NCBI RefSeq assembly: GCF_033568475.1
Contig: NC_133122.1
Location: 181,245,449-181,309,448 of the forward strand
Length of the DNA: 64,000 bases
Source of the DNA: Henckelia pumila
Lineage: Eukaryota; Streptophyta; Magnoliopsida; Lamiales; Gesneriaceae
Reading direction: 5' to 3'
Below the pieces are notes generated by a model. That model ran no database searches. It saw nothing but the letters and a program-made list of their open reading frames with translations, and had not been told where the DNA came from. Of this stretch, positions 1-13,244 are shown one piece after another (position 1 is the stretch's first letter; each line of letters starts with the position of its first letter). The position numbers and the translations under genes are program-made.

Positions 1-2477
1 CGAGGTATTTCATATAGCTGATTGTTGTAATATTGTACCGTCTTTTGAATTTCTCTAAGATCTCCGGAGAGTTTAGAAGAATCTGGGGTAATCTCTAAAA
101 ATTGAGAGTTAAAAATAATTTTTCTTTATCTCTTTAAAATTAAGAGCATTAATCACAACATATTGTAAGTAATCTATTGCGAATATATTAACTTGTTTAT
201 AGGATTTCATATGAATAAAATCCTCTTGATTCAAACCTTCGTTTGAAGTCATATTTTGTAAAAATCTTCTCCTCAACAAAGAAAAGCATGAATTAACGAA
301 TAATATTACGTCTGAATAATTAACCTAAAGCTCTGATACCATTTTGCAGATAATTCTTTATACTGCAAATGAACACAAAATCTTCAGATTCAATCATAAA
401 ACCTTTAAATTTTAAGCATAGAACCTATAGATTTCAAGCATAGATTAACATAAATCTAGTACAAGAATTAAACATTAAAATATTCAAGTTTGGTGGTCCT
501 AGGAAGTTATAGTAAAGAATCTTTTGGCTAGAGAGTTATAATAAAGTTAGAAAGGGTATTAGGGATTTTAGGACAATTTACTCATGATTGAAACTAAAAT
601 TAATGATAAAGAAACAACTTAATCATGAAATTACTAAACTATTATAGTAAAAAATTACTAAACTATTAAGCTTCATTTTAGTTATTTATTATTTTAATTA
701 TTTAATTAAAATTTTTAAATATCATTTTTATTATAAATTATTAAAATATAAATAAAAATACATTTTTCAACAAAAAAATAATATAAAAATAACGGAAAAA
801 TACAATTTTGATGTTTTTATTTGTATTTATGTTTCATTTTTTGTTCTATTAATGATGAATTTGTATTTTCAGTCTTATAACTCATATTTTTTTATTTTTG
901 GTCATGTTACGGTATATTTTCATTTGTAGTCATGTAGCTTCTATATTATTTTTATTTTTTGTCATTTAACTTGTATGTTATTTTTATTTTTTGATTATTT
1001 TTTCACCATAGTCTATCATGTCTACCGATCATAAAAAAAGATCGAAAATTAAAATAAATACAAATTAAAAGATCAAAAATAAAAACAATATACAAGTCAC
1101 ACGACTACAAATAAAAATACATCGTAAAATTACCAAAAATGAAAAATATTCAATTTGCAGGACTGAAAATATAAATTCACCGTTAACAGGACCAAAAGTA
1201 AAAAAAATTGCAATAAAGAGGACGAGAAATATAGTTCCCTAAAATAACCAAATAAAATAATAAATCCAATTATTTAATTCAAAATAAACTCTAATAATAT
1301 TATCAAATGATGTTTATATAATTTTTCAATTTTCCTCATAAATTACCATAATAAATAAAAGAAATAAACTCTTCTCATTGCAAATATTTGAAATGTAACA
1401 TTTACACAATAATAATTAAATAAATTCGAATCACCAAATAGCAAGTTTACATACTATATGTCTCATTGTCAATATTTGAAATTTATTATTTCAAACAAAA
1501 ATTCATGATACATAAATAAAATAGTCATCGAATTACTAAGCTATTAATTAGCTTCTTCTTAGTTAATTATTATTTCAACTCTTTTATCACAGTTTCTTTG
1601 CTAATTATTAAAATATAAATAAGAGTACATTTTCCAACAAAAAGAATAAAAAATAATAATAATAATAATAATAACCAAATAAAATTATAAATTCAACTAA
1701 TCATTTTAAAATAACATTCTATCCTAATATCATAAATTTTTTTGATAATTCGTTCAATAGTTATCATAATCATCATAAGAAATGTTTGTACCATGATTAA
1801 TTTTTTTTGTATTGTCTTGGAATCATGCATAATCTCAAATCTATTAAAGTACAACAATTTTAATACACACTATTTTATAATTTAAGACAATTATTATTCA
1901 TATAAATGACTTATAATAATTGAATTTAATTAAATTATTATTCAAATTTTGATACCATTTTTCGCACTTATAAATAATAAATTGGTGTATGAAGATTTTC
2001 AGAACTAATTTACGTTATACTCATACCAGTAATTTTTAATTTTTTTTTTTCTAAATAGCATTTTTATGAAAAATATATGCATGTAAAATAGAAGTTATTT
2101 GCAGAACTAGATAACATTCATATTTCCTATCCAAAGACAAATTGAATTAACTAATCAGAGCACTGATTTACAAATAAATTTAAAATTATATCAGGATATT
2201 TATTTGCAAGTAAATCATCTTGTTCAGACAGAGGAAAACATCACTTTGATCCCAAGATCACATCTGCGCTGTAAAAATTTGTATATGTATATGTAAAACA
2301 TATGAATGAAGTAAAGCTTATATTAACATTATATGACTTGAAATCTGTTTTGTTCCTCGAATTCTTGTAAATCATGGCCCTCAAAAAATCAATGATCAAA
2401 GGGTCGACAGCACAAGAAAGTTACCTTTTCTTCAATTCACCACAGATGAAATCAGAAAACACAAGAAAAATCAAGAA
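1..2477. other. AT-rich intergenic flank without a recognisable gene
   Basis: No open reading frame here looks like a protein. The stretch holds a duplicated AT-rich segment (about 649-790 plus 1249-1400, repeated at about 1528-1790), a foldback element at 794-1240, and a short AAT microsatellite near 1652-1675. The 3' UTR of the FNR gene should lie just left of 2478, but no clear polyadenylation signal could be singled out in this A-rich DNA. Confidence 0.6.
794..1240. mobile_element. Foldback (long inverted repeat) element with 8-bp target duplication
   Basis: The two halves are imperfect reverse complements. Phrases such as TTTTCAGTC, GGTCATGTTACGG and TTTGTAGTCATGT in the left arm (about 830-1000) recur as their complements in the right arm (about 1025-1235), folding around a centre near 1010-1020. 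The element is flanked by AAAATAAC at 786-793 and again at 1241-1248, an 8-bp duplication. It has no coding capacity. The size, the lack of genes and the 8-bp duplication fit a non-autonomous DNA transposon; the superfamily is an inference (hAT-like by duplication length). Confidence 0.6.
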
Positions 2478-6178
<3,701 letters not shown>

Positions 6179-6908
6179 ACCTGTAATAAGCAGAGAATTT
6201 AAATCTCAAAAAGTGGAAAATAGAAGAAAGAGAGAGGGGTGATTAAGTGATGCTGTGAAAACAAAAAAAAAATTGGAGAAGAAATGGATTTGAGGATTAT
6301 TTGATTGGGTGGAGGAGATTCGAAGGCCAATTGCATGGCGGGTGTGAGGATAAGAAATTGGTGTAATATTTCGGTCTCAGAGGATTAAAGGAAAGATTCT
6401 TGTCTGAATTTGTGAATATAGAATCTAAATCGATTTATCTGAAATTAAATTATCTGGACATCCTGGAGCAACATGAGATATTTTTTTGCTTAAAAAAAAA
6501 TTTGTGTTGTAAGCTTTGAATAGACATATAGTCTTCGAAATTGTTTTGGTTATAAATAAAAACATTTCGTTTTATAGTTAAATATTGGTGTCAATGTTTT
6601 GGTGTGTTGTTTTGAGAAAAATACAACCTTTTATTAATGGTAAAATAGATTGATCATATGTTTTTGTGCATCTATATTTTATTTTACCATTAATAAATTT
6701 GATGATATATGGATTTCAGATTACCCATCATGCAATCCCTGATGAGTTTGAAACTGTTTACAACCAACAGAATTTATTCATACTTACATGACAAATCTAA
6801 TGTAAACCACTTGACTCCCAAAAAATGAACTACCTGCATCCTATAAAATTACTCAAGAATGAAAGTAAACAAGATTTGGAAAAATAAAATAAAATAAAAA
6901 TAATCAAT
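6179..6908. other. Spacer between ARO 3' end and FNR 5' end
   Basis: About 730 bp separating the stop codon of the ARO-like gene from the start codon of FNR, both on the minus strand. It must contain the FNR promoter and 5' UTR together with the 3' UTR of the ARO-like gene. I see no repeat, RNA gene or clear-cut promoter box in it. Confidence 0.5.
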
Positions 6909-9031
6909 TCAATGGTGTCTTGAAGATTGATAGAGTAACAACTGCCTTTCGGCCTCTACTAACAATGAGCATTCATCTTGCAGTAACCGGACATTGCTTG
7001 CCGCCCATTTCAGCACGGCGAGTAAGTTCACCTCCGCAATATCTTTGCTGTCTGGAACATGCAATGCGATGTGGCACAGCACTGTCAATGCACGTCTTTC
7101 AACAACCTTCTGATCTCCAAAGTACACCAGCTGAACCAGGTGCTGCACTCCTCCAGCACTGATGATTAACTTAGAGTAATGCTGGTGTAGCTGATTTTCG
7201 GGGCAAATAAACTTGGCGAGAGTGGCACAAGCTTCACTATCAACCTCGGCTTCTCCTCTGTCAAGTAAATCTACAAGGGGGCCTATCATTCTGGTACCTT
7301 CCGCACATAAATTTTGAGCCAAATTTCCGATTATTTTAATGCAAGGAATGAGTAGTTTTGACTCGGGTGTGTTAATGACTGTAAAGAGCTGATCAAAAAG
7401 TGCTTTGCAGGCAGGAGAGTTGGGGTTGAATGCCGATTTTAACTCTGCATCACCCTCTGCAACCACGGTGATCTCCATCAATACAATAGCCAAATTGTGC
7501 CGAACTTCTTCAGGTCCGTTCTTCAAAAGAACAGCAAAGATTCGTAAAGTTCTTGACTTTGATATGCTTCGGCAAATGGAATAATTCCCTTTAGCAAGGT
7601 AACGAAGGGCTCTTAAAGCCATCGTCTTTGTATATGCTTCAGTCACAGGGTCCTCCACTTCTTGAGCCTTATCTCCAGATAGCAAAATATGCACTGGATT
7701 TACCTTGGCATCATTGTCGCCATTGCTCTCGCCAACTTTGTTCTGAATCAAACCATTGTTACCCTTCAAGGCCCTGGCACCCTTAACCACATCTGGCTCC
7801 AGATTAGGCTGCTCAGTCCGCAATGGACTGGAGACATAGCTTGCAACATCCTCATCATTGCGAATCTCAACATCATTTGCTGCAGTATTGCTCATCAATA
7901 AAACGGGATCGATGGCATCGTGGTACTTGATTCTGAAGGCGAGATGGCTAATGAGCAACGGAATAATGCCAAGCCGAGCAAAAAATTCTTGGCAGTTGGG
8001 GTAATTGGCGGAAAATTCCGACACAGCCCAAGCAACTAAAGCCTGAACTTTCATCGGGCCTCTTTTGAGCATTTCTACAAACACTGAGCAAACGTTAGTC
8101 TGCATCATTTTCTTGATATTTTCAGGGTCATTACCAAGCAACCCAATCGCCCTCGCGGCATTCTCCCGCCCTTCTAATTCACCTACCTTCATCAATTTCG
8201 ACAAGGGTAAAACTCCACCGTCCTCAATAAACAACTTTCCAAACCTATCATTTTCGCGAAATAAAGTAACAAGAAACCCAGACGCATTGGATCGATCCTC
8301 CATCGAACCCATGGACAAGATGGCGATCTGCTCCAATATAAGGCAGATGATCGGGTCATTGCTGGCGAATGGAGGTAATCCAAGGTGGCCCCCATAGCCA
8401 GCAGAAATTTTTAGGAGCCAACCGACATCGACGATAGATGATTGCAGTTGAGAAGACATTTTGGTGAAGGCGGCACCTGGTATAACAGTGAAGGCGCGCT
8501 TGAGGACATTGGCAGAACACTTGAGCAGCAAAGCCAGTGCTTCATCCAGGACTTGCTCCGTGTAGTTAATGATGCGGCGAGCAAAGTAATGCTTGCGGGC
8601 ACGTGCCTGCAGGCGCAGAAGGTAGGCGAGTATCTCAGTCTTGGATTTAAGCTCCCCGCATTCTCGCTTGAAAAGGATGGCAAAATCCGCCGCGCGTATC
8701 ACCTGATCCGCCAAGGAGATAGCTTTCTCCAATTTGTGCGGAAACGTGATTGGCTTCTCTAACAATTGCTCCACCAATCGCCCTGAATAACCAAAAAGTG
8801 CCCATAAACGCTGTTCAGATTGGCCATAAAATTGAAAAGGGGAGAGGTACAGATTACATTACCAGGCACATCTGCTACAGCAGGGTGAGGATAAATCTCG
8901 AGACTCCGGGAATGATCGGAGGAGGAGCAGCAGCTGCTGCTGAAGCTGGAACAAAGGGCAAGTTGACGAAGATGATCTTCTCTGAGCGTGGCTTCCACGA
9001 GCCTCTCCCAGTTATCGTACACCCTCGACAT
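6909..9031 (-). CDS. Armadillo-repeat protein of the ARO (ARMADILLO REPEAT ONLY) type
   Basis: Two exons, 9031-8863 and 8782-6909, joined across an 80-bp intron (donor G|GTAATG, acceptor TTCAG|GG) in matching phase, give 680 aa. The second exon is a long run of armadillo-type helical repeats. It begins with a segment typical of plant ARO proteins (LADQVIRAAD, then FKRECGELKSKTE) and contains MKVQALVAWAVSEFSANYP. ARO proteins are cytoplasmic scaffolds for polar tip growth in pollen tubes and root hairs, linked to actin and ROP GTPase regulation; that role is family knowledge, not shown here. There is no U-box, BTB or membrane segment. Odd point: exon 1 adds about 57 residues starting MSRVYDNWERLV, with a Ser/Cys-rich stretch, in front of the usual ARO start. 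The frame and splice sites support it, but I do not recognise it in other ARO proteins. Confidence 0.85.
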
Positions 9032-9407
9032 GATGTACTACCAAGAATATTCTTGGGCATGAGATTAACGAAGAAATATCATCAGCCCGAGTCTTCGGAC
9101 AATTTCCACTCATCTCAGCGGAGGCTTCCATGTCTCTTTCCCAATCGATGAAACGCGCCGCCACACGGCAACCCGCCATCTTTATCAATGGGACTTTACC
9201 TTGTACTAACTATATCGAATATTATCTATTAATTTCCATTGTGTTTTTTTTGTTAATATTCATAAAAGCCAGATGCATGTAAATGGAGATTATAATACAA
9301 ACATAAAATTGTATATATCATTGTGGACATGACTGGATTAAATTAGAATGTATTTCTAAATATGGTAAACTATCACTAAATCATTGTGTGCATGCATCAA
9401 GGTCATG

Positions 9408-9568
9408 GTAGATTAGATCTTAGCATATGAGTAATACCTAAATCATGCATCCAACGGTTCGTATTTTTACACATAAGCGTAATTAATTATATATCGTTGA
9501 CGTGGCAAATCAAGAGACATTAGATCTATCATTGGGGTATTACCCATATGCTAGATTGAAATCTACCC
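9408..9568. mobile_element. Short MITE with ~35-bp inverted ends
   Basis: The left end reads GTAGATT...TAGCATATGAGTAATACC and the right end is its reverse complement with a few changes (GGGGTATTACCCATATGC...ATCTACCC). Flanks are AAGGTCATG (9399-9407) and AAGCTCATG (9569-9577), a 9-bp direct duplication with one mismatch. Nine base pairs is the duplication length of Mutator-like elements, so a MULE-derived MITE is likely (inference). It is non-coding and about 380 bp upstream of the ARO-like start codon. Confidence 0.6.
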
Positions 9569-9759
9569 AAGCTCATGAGAATTTATTCACAAAAAAATAA
9601 ATGATATAATACGGGGCAGTGATTTTTTGCCCGAAGCACCAGATTAGTATAGTGTTTTCTAATTAAAAAATCGTGTAAAAAGAACAATTTGTTCTACTGG
9701 GTCATTCATCAACTCGTCATTTTGAAATAGATATAAGAGAGTGGTGAAAAAAACTCTTT

Positions 9760-10145
9760 ACAGTTTGGTATGCGGTATTATTAATTTATGTATAATTTAT
9801 CTTATTCAATCTCGCGTTCTTCTTGTCATATTATTTATTTATATATTAATTATTTATTTTAAATCAATTAAATCGTAATTTATCTTACATCAATCAAATC
9901 ATTGAACTTAAATTATTTTATTACATTTTATAAATAATATTATTCATATTTTATTTATTTTTAAAATGACAAAATGATAATTTATCATTTTTATATAAAA
10001 TTTACTCAATCAAATCAAATAAGCTATAATCTATCAATCAAATAAAATAATATATTAATTATCATTTCTTATTTATTTTTTATTGCATTATATTATTTAT
10101 CTATGTATTATTTATCTCATCACTTAAATCAAACGGTACCTCAAA
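9760..10145. repeat. Probable degenerate MITE, extremely AT-rich
   Basis: The left edge (CAGTTTGGTATGCGG...ATTAATTTATGTATAA) is partly the reverse complement of the right edge (...TTATCTATGTATTATTTATC...AAACGGTACC). The middle is made almost only of A and T with repeated AATCAAAT words. I found no target-site duplication, so the class and exact limits are uncertain. Confidence 0.35.
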
Positions 10146-10628
10146 TATAATCTTAATCATGTCCATGAATAAAAAATCACACATTCCTCGAAAAATTAAA
10201 AAGCAGAAAAAATTAAATAAATACCGTTTATGATCTATGAAATCCAAGAATAAATAATAAAAGAGAGCGGTGAAAGTTTTGAAACCGAAACTTGTTCCAA
10301 TTATCATGTGATACGATTGAAACTTGAGATTTGAGAATTGGGGAGAAAGGTCCGACCAAGAGGAGAAGGCAAAGAATGCTTCGCTTCTCTTAAATTATGA
10401 CAGTGAATATATTTTATGGGCCAGCTAGAGTAATAGCAGTAGGATATATTATGTTGGCACTCCCATGGACCCAGGCCTGAGACAGTAGACTCACTCGCCT
10501 CAGGTCAGGTCCGAGCCTAAATTAAACATCCGCTGGGTTGCATGCATATTGGATTTACATGGAAAAGCCCAATTAAAAATGGGCTGACCAAAATGAAGTC
10601 CGAAACAATACGCCGAGATCCGTTTAAA

Positions 10629-10639
10629 TCTAACGGCTA
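10629..10639 (+). promoter_or_regulatory. MSA element (perfect match to YCYAACGGYYA)
   Basis: TCTAACGGCTA fits the mitosis-specific activator consensus at every position and lies 170 bp upstream of the start codon of the small plus-strand gene. In plants, three-repeat MYB (MYB3R) factors bind this motif and drive G2/M-phase transcription. A second copy lies 27 bp downstream. Confidence 0.55.
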
Positions 10640-10655
10640 CTTTCCTAAGAAAGGC

Positions 10656-10666
10656 TCCAACGGTCC
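10656..10666 (+). promoter_or_regulatory. Second MSA-like element (one mismatch)
   Basis: TCCAACGGTCC matches the MSA consensus except for the last base and keeps the AACGG core. It is 143 bp upstream of the start codon at 10809 and in the same orientation as the first copy. Paired MSA boxes in the proximal promoter are typical of G2/M genes. Confidence 0.45.
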
Positions 10667-10808
10667 TATTCCTATTCCTCTCTCCACAAAACCATTCGCC
10701 GAGCTTCATCTCCTCCAATCTTCTCCCTCCATTCGTCATTACTGCCAGCGATCTAACAGAAACTTGATTATCCGTCGAAACCCACATCAAGAATTTCTGT
10801 ATCCATTA

Positions 10809-11816
10809 ATGGAAACTCCACTATCAACAAGAATAGTGACAGTATCACATATTTTGGTTTCTTCTGCTAACAATGAGAATTTAATGTTGACAAGTACGTA
10901 CCGATATTTTCTTGAATTGATGTTCTTTTTCTTCTTATTTCGATAACTTTTCATCGCTCAGTTAGTTTTTTTGTCTTTCCAGCCAAAGGCAGAGCTGAGG
11001 AATCTGAAAACAGTGTGGCAAAATCAAGACAGACGAGTGGTAAAAAACCGAAACGCGATCAATCAGCCCTTGTCGATGTGACAAATGATTCACCGATTGT
11101 TGGCCTTGCAGTGGGAAAGATTAAGACCCCATCATCGGCAATGTCCAAGAAAAGATATGGAAGTCAATCATGTTACACTCGAACTCCTGGCTCTGGTGAG
11201 GTCCTTTTAAGAGGTCAAGTAAAAACTCTTTTGCAGAAAGTTAACGAAGAAGCAGAGATTTCAAGGATTACTATCGAAAACCGGCCTTTCTTTACCGTTC
11301 CAGGCCTTATCAACACTCCCCTTTTCAGGGTTGCAGCTCCTACTCCTTCAAACATGTCCCAAGTTTTAATGGTTGATGGCAAGCATCTGATCCCTCAGGT
11401 GTTGTAATTAAATTAGCCTTTTTCTGTTAAAGAAAAGAATGTTGTTGAGTTTTGGCGAAATTTTACTGTGTTAATGATTCTATTTTCTCGTTCTTGTTCC
11501 TGTTTTATGTGCAAAGATGGTTGGTGAGATGTCAGATAAGAAGAACCAAGAAGAATTTGAACCCGAGAATCTGATCATTCGGTCTCTGCTGCAAGAGTTC
11601 TCTGAGAAATCAGAGTTATCTGATTCTTTAGAAGAAGAAGAAGAAAAAGACTATGATGATGATGATGATGATGGGACTTTTGATGAACTTTGTGAAGAAA
11701 TGAGCCGGATCAGCGTTGATGGGGCGGCGACTAAATTTACAGGGAAGCACATACGTTTTGTATACAGCAGTGATGAGGAGCTTCTTGGAGACGAGGAAGA
11801 AGTGCTTAATAGTTAG
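10809..11816 (+). CDS. Conserved-looking small acidic-tailed plant protein of unknown function
   Basis: Three exons, 10809-10893, 10983-11398 and 11517-11816, join in phase (801 nt, 266 aa). I do not recognise a characterised domain. The N-terminus starts METPLSTR; residues 40-60 are basic (SGKKPKR). A middle block reads ALVDVTNDSPIVGLA, then KTPSS and TRTPGSGEVLLRGQVKTLLQ, which is predicted to continue as a helix. The last third is strongly acidic (runs of Glu and Asp) and ends shortly after the block KHIRFVYSSDEE. Several Ser/Thr-Pro sites are candidate CDK targets. The layout resembles a plant protein family of which some members carry the label chalcone isomerase family protein in databases, but nothing here looks like that fold. 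The two MSA boxes upstream hint at expression in G2/M. Confidence 0.75.
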
Positions 11817-13244
11817 CAGTGTGGTTCTTTGCGCTTGAGTGTAAATGGAATCATCATCATCTCCACTTCCATCTGAATTACATGTTATATTGCTTTGCTT
11901 GTTACTAATGGCTGTCTTATTTGTGACACCATGTCGTCTTTCTTATATGATTTTTTTGCTCTATTTTTCTTTAATAAGTACATGATTTTTATTAATTTTG
12001 ATGCCCATTGATCATGGATTTAGAGAAAGTTCCTTCATATCGCTCTTTTTAATTAATTGTTTTTGCTTGAACCGCAAACTTCTGAGTAGTGTTGTTTTCA
12101 GCTGATACAACAGCTAATATGATTTCCTGCGACATTTTATTCTAATAGGAGAGAATAAAATGAGACCTATTTGATTGGAGCCATATTTTTAGTCTGGTAG
12201 TTTTTATTGAATTTGGTTGTGTAATTTTTATTACATAGTGATTTTGACCTTTTATACTATGAAATTTCAGTTAAAGTATTACATTTTCTTATTTTGGTAA
12301 TTTTAATCAACTTTCAAGTGAAATGCTCTCGTAGCATTGTATATGTCAGCATCATATCAACACTATATTAATATGACAACATCAAATCAAAAAATGACTA
12401 AAATCATTTTAAAAATGTAAAAATAATGAACTAAACCTGAAATTTGAGAACATATACAATCATACTAACAAAAACACAATATATGTGACCAAGAAAACGA
12501 TAAGAGGGCGTCCAAGTTGGTGGAGTAGGTGAACTTTTGGTCAAAGGTTCGATTTCCCCTACCAACAGGGCTTGCCTAGTGTGATTTACCTGACTAACCT
12601 AATTTGCAGTCTATTGCGTTAGTCCGAGGGTGTACCTAGTGCGTAACAAAAGTAATGATTGCGGGTTCTCATGTCAAAAAAAAAAAGAAAAAAGAAAACG
12701 ATTTTCCCTTTAATTATTAACAATTTTGAATCTGCCAACCAATCAACACTAGTAAATTCACTTAATGCGGGATCGGTCGATGCTACCCCAACAATAATTT
12801 GTATTATTACATGAAGGCAAGTGAATAATGCACTTTTGTTTCACCGTTTGATTTATGGTTTAAGATAACGGTACATATTTAAAGAGAAAAAGCATTACAA
12901 TAGTGATTGTTTTCTCCAAGTCAACAATAACGTATATATAAGTGATTGACAGTAATTGAAAATATATGCAATTGTCATTTTCATTAATTGGATTAAACTA
13001 AATTTAATTTAACTGAAACTGCTTGATTGTACGTGCAAGGCATCCGTTCTTTCTAGTATATTATATATACACAGCTTACTATTTGCACATTACAAAACTT
13101 CCCAATGCATTATTACATCGGAGAGTTGAACTACAGAGATCAGCTAACCTTGATTTACAGATGTTACAAATTCCAACCTAACCTCATCTAATTTCTTTGA
13201 CTGAGAACCTATGCAGCCTTCCCAAAAAAAAAAAGAAGATAAAA
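11817..13244. other. Intergenic region between convergent genes
   Basis: The small plus-strand gene and the minus-strand TRA1 gene converge here, so both 3' UTRs lie within it. The only structured item seen is a SINE at 12502-12691. The rest is AT-rich and non-coding. Confidence 0.6.
12502..12691 (+). mobile_element. tRNA-derived SINE with poly(A) tail and 11-bp TSD
   Basis: The 5' part resembles a tRNA gene: a possible A box (AAGTTGGTGGAG, about 12514-12525) and a good B box (GGTTCGATTTC, 12546-12556) for RNA polymerase III. The 3' end runs into poly(A) from 12676. It is bounded by AAGAAAACGAT at 12491-12501 and 12692-12702, a perfect 11-bp duplication produced by target-primed reverse transcription. 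Length (190 bp) fits plant SINEs, which borrow the enzymes of LINEs such as those in the neighbouring gene. Confidence 0.85.

Larger units (their letters stand above)
9032..10808. other. Divergent intergenic region between the ARO-like gene and the small plus-strand gene
   Basis: The two genes point away from each other, so this 1.78 kb must carry both promoters. It contains a small MITE (9408-9568), a probable degenerate MITE (about 9760-10145) and, in the proximal 200 bp upstream of the plus-strand gene, two MSA-type boxes. The remainder is AT-rich with no gene seen. Confidence 0.6.

Noticed and set aside
8065..9151. Plus-strand frames over the ARO-like gene
   Set aside because: Mirror frames of the armadillo-repeat exons; no independent start or splice support.
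12502..12600. tRNA gene
   Set aside because: The A- and B-box-like sequences are present but the cloverleaf cannot be completed and the unit runs into a poly(A) tail with target duplications, which identifies a SINE.
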